Shown here piece after piece: positions 22,909 to 31,376 of a stretch of 64,000 nucleotides of DNA. Every line of letters starts with the position of its first letter. Within the stretch, counting starts at the first letter, position 1. Below the pieces are notes generated by a model. That model saw only the letters and a list, made by a program, of their open reading frames with translations, searched no databases and was not told the DNA's origin. The DNA is taken from the NCBI GenBank assembly GCA_024235915.1, contig JACKLO010000010.1, positions 372,001-436,000 on the forward strand, given 5' to 3'. Source of the DNA: Burkholderiaceae bacterium. Its GTDB lineage: Bacteria > Pseudomonadota > Gammaproteobacteria > Burkholderiales > Burkholderiaceae_C. Made by a program: the position numbers and the translations under genes.

Positions 22909-24612
22909 ATTGAAGCCAAGCAGCAGCTGCTGCAGGCGCTGCAGGCGGCGCTCGACCAGCTGGCCCCCGGCGCTGCCCCGAAGGCCGCCTTCGAAAGCCC
23001 CAAGCAGGCCGCCCACGGCGACCTGGCCATCACCGCCGCCATGGGCCTGGCGCGTGCGCTCAAGCGCAACCCGCGCGAACTGGGCACCGAGCTCGTGGCC
23101 CTGCTGCAGGCGCAGCCGGCGGTGCAGCGCTGGGTGCAGGCGCTGGAGATCGCCGGGCCCGGCTTCGTGAATCTGCGCCTGTCGGCCGCGGCCAAGCAGG
23201 CGGTGGTGAGCGAGGTGCTGGCCGCCGGCGACGCCTTTGGCCTGCAACCGGGCAACGGCCAGCGGCTGATGGTGGAATTCGTCTCCGCCAACCCCACCGG
23301 GCCGCTGCACGTGGGCCATGGCCGCCAGGCGGCGCTGGGCGACAGCCTGTGCCGGCTGTTCGAGACCCAGGGCTGGCAGGTCCACCGCGAGTTCTATTAC
23401 AACGACGCCGGCGTGCAGATCGGCAACCTGGCGCTGTCGGTGCAATCGCGCCTGAAGGGCCTGAAGCCGGGTGATGCCGACTGGCCGGAATCTGCCTACA
23501 ACGGCGAGTACATCGCCGACATTGCGCGCGACTACGCGGCCGGCGCCACTGTGCATGCCGACGACCGCGCCTACACCGCCAGCGGCGATGCCGACGATGT
23601 CGACGCCATCCGCCAGTTCGCCGTGGCCTACCTGCGTCACGAGCAGGACCTCGATCTGCGTGCCTTCGACGTGCGCTTCGACCACTACTACCTCGAGTCC
23701 GGCCTCTACAGCAGCGGTCGCGTCGAGCAGACGGTGCAGCGCCTGGTCGACGCCGGCAAGACCTTCGAGGACGGCGGTGCGCTGTGGTTGCGCAGCACCG
23801 ACTACGGCGACGACAAGGACCGCGTGATGCGCAAGTCCGACGGCGCCTACACCTACTTCGTGCCCGACGTGGCCTACCACGTGCACAAGTGGGAGCGCGG
23901 CTTCACCAAGGTCATCAACGTGCAGGGCAGCGACCACCACGGCACCATCGCCCGCGTGCGTGCCGGCCTGCAGGCGGCCGGTGCCGGCATCCCCCAGGGC
24001 TGGCCGGACTATGTGCTGCACAAGATGGTCACGGTCATGAAAGGCGGGCAGGAGGTCAAGATCTCCAAACGCGCCGGCGGCTACGTCACGCTGCGCGACC
24101 TGATCGACTGGACCAGCCGCGACGCGGTGCGCTTTTTCCTCATCAGCCGCAAGGCCGACACCGAATTCGTCTTCGACGTCGACCTTGCGGTGAAGGCCAG
24201 CGATGAGAACCCGGTCTTCTACGTGCAGTACGCCCACGCGCGCATCTGTTCGGTGCTGGCGCAGTGGCAGCAGCAGAAGGCGGGCGACGAGGCGACCCTG
24301 CCGCAGGCCGACCTGACCCGGCTGACCGCCCCCACCGAGACCACGCTGATGCTCAAGCTGGCCGAATACCCCGAGATGCTGACCCGCGCCGCGGCCGATC
24401 ATGCGCCGCACGACGTGGCCTTCTGGCTGCGTGACCTGGCCTCGGCGTTTCACAGCTGGTATGCCGCGGAACGCTTTTTGGTCGACGACGCCTCGCTGGC
24501 CACCGCCCGCATGGCCTTGCTGGCGGCCGTGCGCCAGGTCCTGGCCAGCGGCCTGGGCGTGCTGGGCGTCAGCGCACCGGCGCAGATGGCCCGTGAACCG
24601 GAGGTGGTCTGA
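22906..24612 (+). CDS. argS: Arginyl-tRNA synthetase
   Basis: 568 residues. Charges tRNA-Arg with arginine in the cytosol. The N-terminal Add1 domain (1-110) precedes the class I catalytic core with SANPTGPLHVGHGR (HIGH motif), YNDAGVQIGNLA, and VKISKRAGGYVTLRD in place of KMSKS, as is normal for many ArgRS. A DALR anticodon-binding domain lies at the C-terminus. ATG 22906 is fixed by the conserved N-terminus (MIEAKQQLLQAL) and comes straight out of a palindromic repeat. The next gene starts at the last base of its stop codon. argS-SPOR-dsbA is a familiar Burkholderiales order. Confidence 0.97.
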   Translation: MIEAKQQLLQALQAALDQLAPGAAPKAAFESPKQAAHGDLAITAAMGLARALKRNPRELGTELVALLQAQPAVQRWVQALEIAGPGFVNLRLSAAAKQAVVSEVLAAGDAFGLQPGNGQRLMVEFVSANPTGPLHVGHGRQAALGDSLCRLFETQGWQVHREFYYNDAGVQIGNLALSVQSRLKGLKPGDADWPESAYNGEYIADIARDYAAGATVHADDRAYTASGDADDVDAIRQFAVAYLRHEQDLDLRAFDVRFDHYYLESGLYSSGRVEQTVQRLVDAGKTFEDGGALWLRSTDYGDDKDRVMRKSDGAYTYFVPDVAYHVHKWERGFTKVINVQGSDHHGTIARVRAGLQAAGAGIPQGWPDYVLHKMVTVMKGGQEVKISKRAGGYVTLRDLIDWTSRDAVRFFLISRKADTEFVFDVDLAVKASDENPVFYVQYAHARICSVLAQWQQQKAGDEATLPQADLTRLTAPTETTLMLKLAEYPEMLTRAAADHAPHDVAFWLRDLASAFHSWYAAERFLVDDASLATARMALLAAVRQVLASGLGVLGVSAPAQMAREPEVV

Positions 24613-25238
24613 TGGCGCGCGCGAAGAAAGCCCCGAAGTCCGGCAGCCGTGGCGGCTTCGCCATCGGCCTCGTCGTCGGGCTGCTGATCGGGCTGGCCCT
24701 GGCCCTGGGGGTGGCGCTCTACATCGCCAAGGTGCCGGTGCCGTTCGTGGACAAGCTGCCGCAGCGCACGGCCGAGCAGGACAAGGCCGAGGCGGAGCGC
24801 AACAAGAACTGGGACCCGAACGCACCGCTGGCGCCCAATCCGCAGCCGATGCCTGGCGTGGCTTCGCCCACCACCGGATCCGCCACCGCGCCCGCCGCCG
24901 TCGCCAGTGCGCCGGCAGGACGTGATCCCGCGGCCATCCTGTCCGGGGCTGCCACGCCGCCAGTGTCGCCGGCCACGTCCACCAGTTCGGCCCCTGCCGC
25001 GTTCACCTACCTCGTCCAGGTCGGCGCCTACACGCGGGGCCCGGACGCCGAAGCCCAGCGTGCCGCGCTGGCCATGCAGGGCTTCACGGCCAAGGTGCAC
25101 GAACGTGAACAGGCCGGGCGCACCGTCTACCGGGTGCGGCTGGGGCCGTTCGACACCAAGGCCGAGGCCGATGCCCTGCAGCTCAAGCTCCAGGGCGCCG
25201 GCATCGAAGGCCAGCTGGTGCGTGTGCAGAAGCCCTGA
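24612..25238 (+). CDS. SPOR-domain protein (FtsN-like)
   Basis: 208 residues. A basic cytoplasmic tail, one transmembrane helix (about 15-38, GFAIGLVVGLLIGLALALGV), a long Ala/Pro-rich periplasmic linker and a C-terminal SPOR domain (about 130-208, YLVQVGAYTRGPDAEAQRAA) that binds denuded septal peptidoglycan. The topology is that of FtsN-type division proteins. I do not assign ftsN because several SPOR proteins share it. ATG overlaps the argS stop by one base (24612), so expression is coupled to argS. dsbA follows after 10 bp. Confidence 0.88.
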   Translation: MARAKKAPKSGSRGGFAIGLVVGLLIGLALALGVALYIAKVPVPFVDKLPQRTAEQDKAEAERNKNWDPNAPLAPNPQPMPGVASPTTGSATAPAAVASAPAGRDPAAILSGAATPPVSPATSTSSAPAAFTYLVQVGAYTRGPDAEAQRAALAMQGFTAKVHEREQAGRTVYRVRLGPFDTKAEADALQLKLQGAGIEGQLVRVQKP

Positions 25239-25248
25239 AAGGATGACG

Positions 25249-25887
25249 ATGAAACGACGTGAGTTTTCCCAGGCCCTGGCGGCCGGCGGCATGACCCTGT
25301 GGGCTGGCGGTGCCGCCCATGCACAGGGCGCACCGGTGGAGGGGCGGGACTACGTCAAGCTGTCGCAGCCTGCGCCGGTGAGCCTGTCGACCGGCAAGAA
25401 GGTGGAGGTGATCGAGTTCTTCTGGTACGAGTGCACGCACTGCAACGACTTCGAGCCCTTGCTCGAGGCCTGGGTCAAGCGCCTGCCGGCCGACGTCGAG
25501 TTCCGCCGCGTGCCGGTCGGCTTCACGGCCCGCCACCAGATCGCGCAGAAGGCGTTCTATGCGATGGAGGAGATCGGCATGCTGGAGACGCTGCACGCGC
25601 GCGTCTTCGCCGCCGTCTTCCTGCAGGGCCGCAAGCTGCTGTCGGAGCAGGCCTACGCCGACTTCGTCGCCGCCAACGGGGGCGATGCCAAGAAGTTCAG
25701 TGACGCCTTCCGCGGCTTTTCGGTGAACACCAAGGCCAACCGCGCACGCCAGCTCGCCGACGCATACAAGATCGACGGCACGCCGGCCATGGGCGTGCAG
25801 GGTCGCTTCTATACTGGGGCAGGCCGTGCCGGCGGCCATGCCGCCACGCTGCGCGTCACCGACTACCTGATCCAGCAGGTCCGCTGA
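25249..25887 (+). CDS. dsbA: Thiol:disulfide interchange protein DsbA
   Basis: 212 residues. The periplasmic disulfide-forming oxidase has redox motif CTHC in FFWYECTHCNDF and the cis-Pro loop IDGTPAMGV, with the helical insert between. The signal peptide starts MKRREFSQALAAGG and ends near AHAQ. The RRxF pair makes it look like a twin-arginine signal, unlike the SRP-type signal of E. coli DsbA. ATG 25249 is favoured over ATG 25243 because AAAGGA is then six bases away. It is third in the argS-SPOR-dsbA unit. Confidence 0.93.
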   Translation: MKRREFSQALAAGGMTLWAGGAAHAQGAPVEGRDYVKLSQPAPVSLSTGKKVEVIEFFWYECTHCNDFEPLLEAWVKRLPADVEFRRVPVGFTARHQIAQKAFYAMEEIGMLETLHARVFAAVFLQGRKLLSEQAYADFVAANGGDAKKFSDAFRGFSVNTKANRARQLADAYKIDGTPAMGVQGRFYTGAGRAGGHAATLRVTDYLIQQVR

Positions 25888-25953
25888 CGGCCACGGCGCT
25901 GCGCACTGCGTGGCGCCGGTCACGCCAGAGGCATCGCGCCACCCCGCCGGCCA

Positions 25954-25981
25954 TTGTCGGCGGCACACTTGCAGCTAGAAT
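25954..25981 (+). promoter_or_regulatory. Candidate sigma-70 promoter for lptA-lptB
   Basis: TTGTCG, a 16-base spacer and TAGAAT, 24 bases before the lptA ATG. It is the best -35/-10 pair in the 118 bp gap after dsbA. Confidence 0.5.
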
Positions 25982-26005
25982 GCCTGCAAGTTTCGTGCCG
26001 TTGAC

Positions 26006-26602
26006 ATGTCATTGTTTCGCCCCCTGATCCGACCGCTGCACTGCAGGCTGCTGGCCGCTGCGCTGGTGCTGGGCGGCGCCGTGCCGGCGCAGGCCGAGAA
26101 GGCAGACCGGCAGCAGCCCATCGTCGTCGAGGCCGACAAGCCGGGCGTGCTGGACCTGCAGCGCCAGGTCGTCGTCTTCAACGGCAATGTGCAGATCGTG
26201 CAAGGCACGATGATCATCCGCGCCGAGCGCATCGAGGTGCGCGAGCAGGCGGGGGGCACCCGCAGCGCCGTGGCCACCGGCGCACCCGGTCAGCCCGCCA
26301 CCTACCGCCAGAAGCGCGACGGCGTGAACGAGGTCGTCGAAGGCTCGGCCGACCGCATCGAGTACGACGCCGCGGCCGGCACCCTGCGTTTCGTCGGCAA
26401 CGGCGCCGTGCGGCGGCTGCGGGCGGGCACAGTGGCCGACGAGATCACCGGCGCCGAAATCCAGTGGGACGACGCGGCACAGCAGTTCAAGGTCATCGGC
26501 GGGGACGCAGCCAGCGGCGGCAGGGTGCGCGCCGTGCTCACGCCGCTGCCCGAGGCGCCGCCTGCAGCGCCTGCGCCGGCCTCTGCGGCCGGCCGCCGAT
26601 GA
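26006..26602 (+). CDS. lptA: LPS transport periplasmic protein LptA
   Basis: 198 residues with a signal peptide ending at AQA (about residue 30). An OstA/LptA-type beta-jellyroll follows (about 35-165: PIVVEADKPGVLDLQRQVVV, VQGTMIIRAERIEV, VEGSADRIEYDAAAGTLRF). It forms the periplasmic bridge carrying lipopolysaccharide from the inner-membrane LptBFGC complex to LptD. The C-terminus is a low-complexity Ala/Pro tail. lptB overlaps by four bases. lptC, which usually precedes lptA, is not here; dsbA is the upstream neighbour. Confidence 0.92.
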   Translation: MSLFRPLIRPLHCRLLAAALVLGGAVPAQAEKADRQQPIVVEADKPGVLDLQRQVVVFNGNVQIVQGTMIIRAERIEVREQAGGTRSAVATGAPGQPATYRQKRDGVNEVVEGSADRIEYDAAAGTLRFVGNGAVRRLRAGTVADEITGAEIQWDDAAQQFKVIGGDAASGGRVRAVLTPLPEAPPAAPAPASAAGRR

Positions 26603-27369
26603 GCGCCGTGCCGGTCACGGCCAGTTCGGCAGGCCGCCTCGAAGCCCACGGCCTGCAGAAGCGCTACGGCCCACGCACCGTGGTGCGCGACGTGCACCTG
26701 GCCGTCAACGCCGGCGAGGTCATTGGCCTGCTCGGCCCCAATGGCGCCGGCAAGACCACCACCTTCTACATGATCGTCGGCCTGGTGCGGGCCGACGCCG
26801 GCACCTTGCGCATCGATGGCCAGCCGGCGCAGGACCTGCCCATTCACCATCGCGCCCGCCTGGGCCTGAGCTACCTGCCGCAGGAGGCCTCGATCTTCCG
26901 CAAGCTCACGGTGGAGGAGAACATCCGCGCCGTGCTCGAACTGCAGGTCGGGCCGAATGGCCGGCCGCTGCCATCGGCGCAGATCGAGAAACTGCTGGAC
27001 GAACTGCTCGACGAGCTTTCCATCACCAAGCTGCGGGCGTCGCCGGCGCCGGCGCTGTCCGGCGGCGAACGGCGGCGGGTGGAGATCGCGCGCGCCCTGG
27101 CCACGCAGCCCCGGTTCATCCTGCTCGACGAGCCCTTCGCCGGTGTCGACCCGATTGCGGTGATGGAGATCCAGCGCATCATCGCCTTCCTGCGCGCCCG
27201 CGGGATCGGCGTGCTGATCACCGACCACAACGTGCGCGAGACGCTGGGCATCTGCGACCGCGCCTACATCATCAGCGAAGGCAGCGTGCTGGCCGAAGGC
27301 ACGCCATCCGAGATCGTCGACAACCCCCAGGTGCGCAAGGTGTACCTGGGCGAGAACTTCCGGATGTGA
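26599..27369 (+). CDS. lptB: LPS export ABC transporter ATPase LptB
   Basis: 256 residues. The ABC ATPase shows Walker A GPNGAGKTTT, Q-loop YLPQEASIFRKLTVEENI (typical of LptB), signature LSGGERRR, Walker B ILLDEPFAGVD and switch His in ITDHNVRET. It powers LPS extraction with LptFG. ATG 26599 overlaps the lptA stop (ATGA). rpoN follows across a 96 bp gap filled by a palindromic repeat; lptB-rpoN is a conserved order. Confidence 0.97.
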   Translation: MSAVPVTASSAGRLEAHGLQKRYGPRTVVRDVHLAVNAGEVIGLLGPNGAGKTTTFYMIVGLVRADAGTLRIDGQPAQDLPIHHRARLGLSYLPQEASIFRKLTVEENIRAVLELQVGPNGRPLPSAQIEKLLDELLDELSITKLRASPAPALSGGERRRVEIARALATQPRFILLDEPFAGVDPIAVMEIQRIIAFLRARGIGVLITDHNVRETLGICDRAYIISEGSVLAEGTPSEIVDNPQVRKVYLGENFRM

Positions 27370-27379
27370 GGGTGACGTG

Positions 27380-27469
27380 ATGCCCCCAGGCTCGTCACTG
27401 CGTTCCTTCGCCGCCCCCCGAGGGGGTTTGGCCTCCCTTGGGGCGGCCCGGCGGGAGGCCGGTCGATGA
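27380..27469 (+). CDS. Putative repeat-encoded leader peptide upstream of rpoN
   Basis: 29 codons (MPPGSSLRSFAAPRGGLASL, then GAARREAGR). It starts 10 bases after the lptB stop, close to GGGTGA, and its TGA overlaps the rpoN ATG (ATGA at 27466-27469). The peptide resembles the leader at 22745-22825 (SSLRS, PRG/PKG, S-x-G-x-A, GR). If translated, it would couple lptB and rpoN translation. Confidence 0.35.
   Translation: MPPGSSLRSFAAPRGGLASLGAARREAGR
27383..27468 (+). repeat. Short palindromic dispersed repeat, copy 3 (overlaps the rpoN start codon)
   Basis: Same family as the two copies before argS: CCCCCAGGCTCGTCACTGCG, a GCCCCCCGAGGGGG hairpin, then CTCCCTTGGGGCGGCCCGGC and the start codon of the next gene. 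It fills the whole lptB-rpoN gap. Confidence 0.75.
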
Positions 27470-28980
27470 AACCCTCCTTGCAGGTCCGCCTCAGTCAGCA
27501 CCTGGCGCTCACGCCCCAGTTGCAGCAGTCCATCCGGCTGTTGCAGCTCTCCACGCTGGAACTGCACCAGGAAGTCGAGCAGATGCTCGAACAGAACCCC
27601 TTTCTCGACACCGAGGAAGAAGGCGGTTCGGCCCTGGATGCGCCGCCCGCGGAACGCTCACAGCAGGCGGAGCGCGAGGAGAGCGCGGAGATCGCCGGCG
27701 GCGGCGACGCCGAGGCCCCGGTCGACGAGATCGGCGCCGGCGAATTCGGCACCACCGAGCGGGAGGACTGGGAGAACGGCACCGAGCGTGACGACTTCGA
27801 CGGCATCTCCGAGGTGCCTTCGGCCGGTGGCGGCCAGGGCGAGGACGACGAGATGGAAGGCCGCGAGCGCGGCGCCGGCGCCGGCAGCCTGGCCGACCAC
27901 CTGCGCCGCCAGGCCCTGGGCCTGCGCCTGTCGCCCGAGGATGCCGCGGCATTGGAAGTGCTGATCGATTCGCTGGACGGCGATGGCTACCTGGCCGACC
28001 CGTTGGAGGAGATCGGCGAACGCCTGGCCGAGATGCTCGAGCTCGATGGCGAGGAGGCGCGGGAGGACTTGCAGGACCGTCTGCGCTGTGCGCTGCGCTG
28101 GCTGCAGAGCCTGGAGCCCACCGGCGTGGGTGCCCGGTCGCTGGCGGAGTGTGTGCTGCTGCAACTGCGCACGCGCGAACGCAGCCCGGCGCGCGAGGTG
28201 GCCATGGCCATCGCGCGCGACCACCTGGAGCTGCTGGCGCGCAAGGACATCAAGCGTCTGGTGGCCGCCACTGGCGCTGACGAGGACCTGATCCGCGACG
28301 CGCAGGCGCTGATCCGCAGCTGCGAGCCCAAGCCGGGGCGGCCGTTCTCCGAGGCCGAATCCAACGTCATCGTGCCCGACGTCATCGTGAGCCGAAGTGG
28401 CCGCGGCCTGAAGGTGGCGCTGAACCCGGACGTGATGCCCAAGTTGCGCATCAATGACCTCTACGCCCAGGCCATGCGCGGGCAGCGCGGCGGTGGCGGG
28501 GGCATGAGTGGGCGGCTGCAGGAAGCGCGCTGGTTCATGAAGAACATCCAGCAGCGCTTCGACACCATCCTGCGCGTGAGCAAGGCCATCGTCGACCGCC
28601 AGCGCAACTTCTTCACCCACGGCGCCATCGCGATGAAACCGCTGGTGCTGCGCGAGATCGCCGACGAGCTGGGCCTGCACGAGAGCACCATCTCGCGCGT
28701 CACCACGGCCAAGTACATGGCCACCATGCACGGCACCTTCGAGCTGAAGTACTTCTTCGGCAGCAGCTTGAACACCGAAGCCGGGGGCAACGCCAGCAGC
28801 ACCGCGGTGCGCGCGCTGATCCAGCAACTGGTGGACGCCGAAGATCCGGCCAAGCCGCTGTCGGACAGCCAGCTCAGCACCATGCTCGAGGAGCAGGGCA
28901 TCCAGGTGGCCCGGCGCACGGTGGCCAAGTACCGCGAGGCGCTGAAGATCGCGCCCGCGTCGCTGCGCAAGGCGCTCTGA
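27466..28980 (+). CDS. rpoN: RNA polymerase sigma-54 factor
   Basis: 504 residues. Region I (1-50, MKPSLQVRLSQHLALTPQLQ) is the activator-interacting Gln/Leu-rich part. Region II is a long acidic linker (about 50-140). Region III core binding and the helix-turn-helix (LHESTISRVTTAKYM) follow. The C-terminal RpoN box ARRTVAKYRE reads the -24 element. It directs transcription from -24/-12 promoters with enhancer-binding proteins. The start lies at the edge of a palindromic repeat. It converges on a PEP-CTERM gene, which is suggestive because PEP-CTERM loci often use sigma-54. Confidence 0.97.
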   Translation: MKPSLQVRLSQHLALTPQLQQSIRLLQLSTLELHQEVEQMLEQNPFLDTEEEGGSALDAPPAERSQQAEREESAEIAGGGDAEAPVDEIGAGEFGTTEREDWENGTERDDFDGISEVPSAGGGQGEDDEMEGRERGAGAGSLADHLRRQALGLRLSPEDAAALEVLIDSLDGDGYLADPLEEIGERLAEMLELDGEEAREDLQDRLRCALRWLQSLEPTGVGARSLAECVLLQLRTRERSPAREVAMAIARDHLELLARKDIKRLVAATGADEDLIRDAQALIRSCEPKPGRPFSEAESNVIVPDVIVSRSGRGLKVALNPDVMPKLRINDLYAQAMRGQRGGGGGMSGRLQEARWFMKNIQQRFDTILRVSKAIVDRQRNFFTHGAIAMKPLVLREIADELGLHESTISRVTTAKYMATMHGTFELKYFFGSSLNTEAGGNASSTAVRALIQQLVDAEDPAKPLSDSQLSTMLEEQGIQVARRTVAKYREALKIAPASLRKAL

Positions 28981-28984
28981 GGCT

Positions 28985-29001
28985 GCGGCCCCGCGGGCCG
29001 C
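28985..29001. terminator. Possible bidirectional stem-loop between rpoN and the PEP-CTERM gene
   Basis: GCGGCCC-CGC-GGGCCGC, a perfect 7 bp stem with a 3-base loop, in the 29 bp between convergent stop codons. There is no T-run, so it would be a weak intrinsic terminator. Confidence 0.35.
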
Positions 29002-29009
29002 GAGACATG

Positions 29010-30005
29010 TCAGCCGCGGCGGCGCGCGCGCCAGCCCACGGCCGCCAGCCCGGCCACCATCAGCGCCCAGGTGCCCGGTTCCGGGATCGGCGGCGGCGCG
29101 ATGAAACCCGACACGCGCACGATGCGGCTGCCGCCTCCGAAGGTGGAGAACAGGAAGTCGCCGGTCAGCGGGTCGATCGCTGCGCCCTCGGCACCGCTCA
29201 GCCCGCTGATGAAGCTGCGCCGCGTGGCCACCAGCGGATTGCCCTGGGCGTCGACCTCGTAGGCGCCGACGGTGCCGGCCGAATACTCCGAGATCAGCAT
29301 GCTGTTGACGTTGAAGCCGGCATTGCCCGCCGCGATGTAAACGAAACCCTCCGGCCCGCCCGGCACGTTCTGCACGCCACCGGCCTGCAGGTCGAGATCC
29401 ACGGCCGTCAGGCCGACGAGGTCGTAGGTGCCGTTGCCGTCGGGGCTCAGGCCGGCGCTGTACCACTGGCCGCCACTCCACGACACCAGCTTGATCTGCC
29501 CGGCGCCGCCGAAGCCGGTGGGCACGAAGTTGATGGCTGACAGGGCACTGGCCACGCCCAGCGGTGCCAGTTCAATGATCTTGTCCTCGTCGATGCTGCC
29601 GGGCAGCGTCTGGCCCAGGCCATTGATGGGCCAGCGGGCCGTGAACAGCACGCCGCCCGGTCCGAAGACCACACCGCCGTCGTTGTACTCACCCACCGTG
29701 CCACCGGCGCCGCCGTAGCGCTGCGCGCTGCCGGCGAAGCCGGTGATGTGCTGCTCGGCGTCGCGCAGCACGTCGATGGTGTACAGGCTGCCGCTGGCGC
29801 CATTGGCCGCGCCACCGATCAGGATCGTGTTCGCATCCAGGAAGGTCAGGCCGCCATAGTTGCTGGGCAGGCCGGCCACCGAACCGAGGCTGGTGACGCT
29901 GTAGTCGTCGGCGAAGCCGGTGCCCAAGGTCTGGGCCGCGGCAGGCGCTGCGGCCATGGCCAGGGCCGCAGCGGCCAGCGTGAGAACATGTGGGGTGCGG
30001 AACAT
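29010..30005 (-). CDS. PEP-CTERM sorting-domain protein (secreted, exosortase substrate)
   Basis: 331 residues. The signal peptide (1-25) ends at AAAQ. A central beta-rich region reads like a repeated YncE/NHL-type propeller (GGLTFLDANTILIGG, GGVVFGPGGVLFTARW, VSWSGGQWYSAGLSPDGNG). The C-terminal sorting signal has PIPEPGTWALMVAGLAAVG followed by an Arg cluster. Exosortase (EpsH/XrtA) would cleave it for surface or exopolysaccharide attachment. ATG 30005 is preceded by GGGAGAGG. The mature function is unknown. A TGGCACG heptamer lies 51-57 bases upstream. Confidence 0.88.
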   Translation of the reverse strand: MFRTPHVLTLAAAALAMAAAPAAAQTLGTGFADDYSVTSLGSVAGLPSNYGGLTFLDANTILIGGAANGASGSLYTIDVLRDAEQHITGFAGSAQRYGGAGGTVGEYNDGGVVFGPGGVLFTARWPINGLGQTLPGSIDEDKIIELAPLGVASALSAINFVPTGFGGAGQIKLVSWSGGQWYSAGLSPDGNGTYDLVGLTAVDLDLQAGGVQNVPGGPEGFVYIAAGNAGFNVNSMLISEYSAGTVGAYEVDAQGNPLVATRRSFISGLSGAEGAAIDPLTGDFLFSTFGGGSRIVRVSGFIAPPPIPEPGTWALMVAGLAAVGWRARRRG

Positions 30006-30086
30006 GCTGCCTCTCCCTGTCGTGAACTTCCCGATTTCAGCCCTGACGGCCAGGCCGTGCCATCCCGGAGCCAAGGGGGCGTGCCC

Positions 30087-31292
30087 ATGAAAGCCGCGCT
30101 CTTCCTGCCCTGCGCCGGCGGCGTGGAGCCCCTGCTCGCCGATGAGGTGCAGCGCGTGGCCGGTGCGCGCGCCGAAACGGCCCGCGGCGGCGTGTGGGTG
30201 CGCGGCGACGCGCGCACCGCGATGCTGCTGAACCTGGAATCGCGGCTGGCCCAACGCGTGCTGTGGCCGGTGGCCGAGGGCCGCTACCGGGACGAACACG
30301 ACCTCTACCGAGCCGCACGCGAGGTGGACTGGACGGCCTGGATCACGCCGGCGCAGACGCTGCGTGTGGACGTGTCGGCCCAGCGCAGCCCGCTGACCAG
30401 CCTGAACTTCGCTGCGCTGCGCATCAAGGATGCCGTCTGCGACGCGCTGCGTGACGCCACCGGCGCGCGCCCCAGTGTCGACACGCACCGGCCCGACCTG
30501 CCGCTGGCGCTGTTCGTCGGCCCGGAACACTTCACGCTCTATGTCGACACCTCGGGCGAAGCGCTGTTCAAGCGCGGCTGGCGCGAGGCCAAGGGCGAGG
30601 CGCCACTGAAGGAGACCCTGGCCGCGGCCATGCTGGCGGCCATCGGCTGGCAGGGCCGGGCCGAGGACGGCCCGTTGCTCGACCCCTGCTGCGGCGCCGG
30701 CACCATCGCCGTCGAGGCGGCGCAGATCGCCTGCGGCATCGCCCCGGGTGGCCAGCGCCGCTTTGCCTTCGAGGGCCAGATGCCGTTTCGCAGCCACCAG
30801 GCCGCATGGCGCGATCTCAAGCGCGCCGCCCAGGCGCGGGTGCGGCCCAGCCCGGTGCCGATCTTCGCCGGCGACGTGAGCTTCCGCATGACCGACTTCG
30901 CCACCCGCAACGCCGAGCGGGCCGGTGTCAAGGCGGCCATCGAGTTCAAGACCATGGACGCGCTGCAACGCCCGCCGCCCATGCCCGCTGGCACGATCCT
31001 GATGAACCCCCCCTACGGCGAGCGCATCGCGCCGAAAGGCCAGGGCCAGGGCGGTGGCCGGGTCACGCGCGAGGCCTTCGAAGGGGGCGGCAGTGCGGGC
31101 GAGTTCTTCGCGGCGCTGGCCACCCACTGGAAGCACCACTACCCCGGCTGGACCGCGTGGCTGCTGAGCCCGGAAATGAAGCTCCCGGGCCTGATGCGGC
31201 TGAAGGAAAGCCGCCGCGTGCCGATGTGGAACGGGCCGATTGAATGCCGCCTGTTCCGCTTCGACCTCGTGGCGGGCCGCCACGACGCCTGA
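30087..31292 (+). CDS. THUMP-domain class I SAM-dependent RNA methyltransferase (RlmL N-terminal type)
   Basis: 401 residues, equivalent to the RlmL half of E. coli RlmKL. An N-terminal ferredoxin-like and THUMP RNA-binding region (about 1-160) precedes a Rossmann methyltransferase with LLDPCCGAGTIAVEAAQI (SAM motif I) and the catalytic MNPPYGERI. That NPPY motif indicates N2-guanine methylation of rRNA. It is shorter than fused RlmKL and has no RlmK domain. ATG 30087 follows AAGGGGG. It is divergent from the PEP-CTERM gene. Confidence 0.88.
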   Translation: MKAALFLPCAGGVEPLLADEVQRVAGARAETARGGVWVRGDARTAMLLNLESRLAQRVLWPVAEGRYRDEHDLYRAAREVDWTAWITPAQTLRVDVSAQRSPLTSLNFAALRIKDAVCDALRDATGARPSVDTHRPDLPLALFVGPEHFTLYVDTSGEALFKRGWREAKGEAPLKETLAAAMLAAIGWQGRAEDGPLLDPCCGAGTIAVEAAQIACGIAPGGQRRFAFEGQMPFRSHQAAWRDLKRAAQARVRPSPVPIFAGDVSFRMTDFATRNAERAGVKAAIEFKTMDALQRPPPMPAGTILMNPPYGERIAPKGQGQGGGRVTREAFEGGGSAGEFFAALATHWKHHYPGWTAWLLSPEMKLPGLMRLKESRRVPMWNGPIECRLFRFDLVAGRHDA

Positions 31293-31325
31293 GCCGGCCC
31301 GTTCACCGGGGCTTCAGGCCACCTG

Positions 31326-31353
31326 GGCAGGATCCGGTCACCGGAATCCTGCC
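31326..31353. other. Stem-loop between the RNA methyltransferase and dedA genes
   Basis: GGCAGGATCCGG and CCGGAATCCTGCC pair as a 12 bp stem with one bulged base around TCA. It lies in the 84 bp gap and ends 23 bp before dedA. No T-tract, so it could be a terminator remnant, an mRNA-end structure or a protein site. Confidence 0.4.
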
Positions 31354-31376
31354 GTCCCACCGAACCGGCCCGATCG

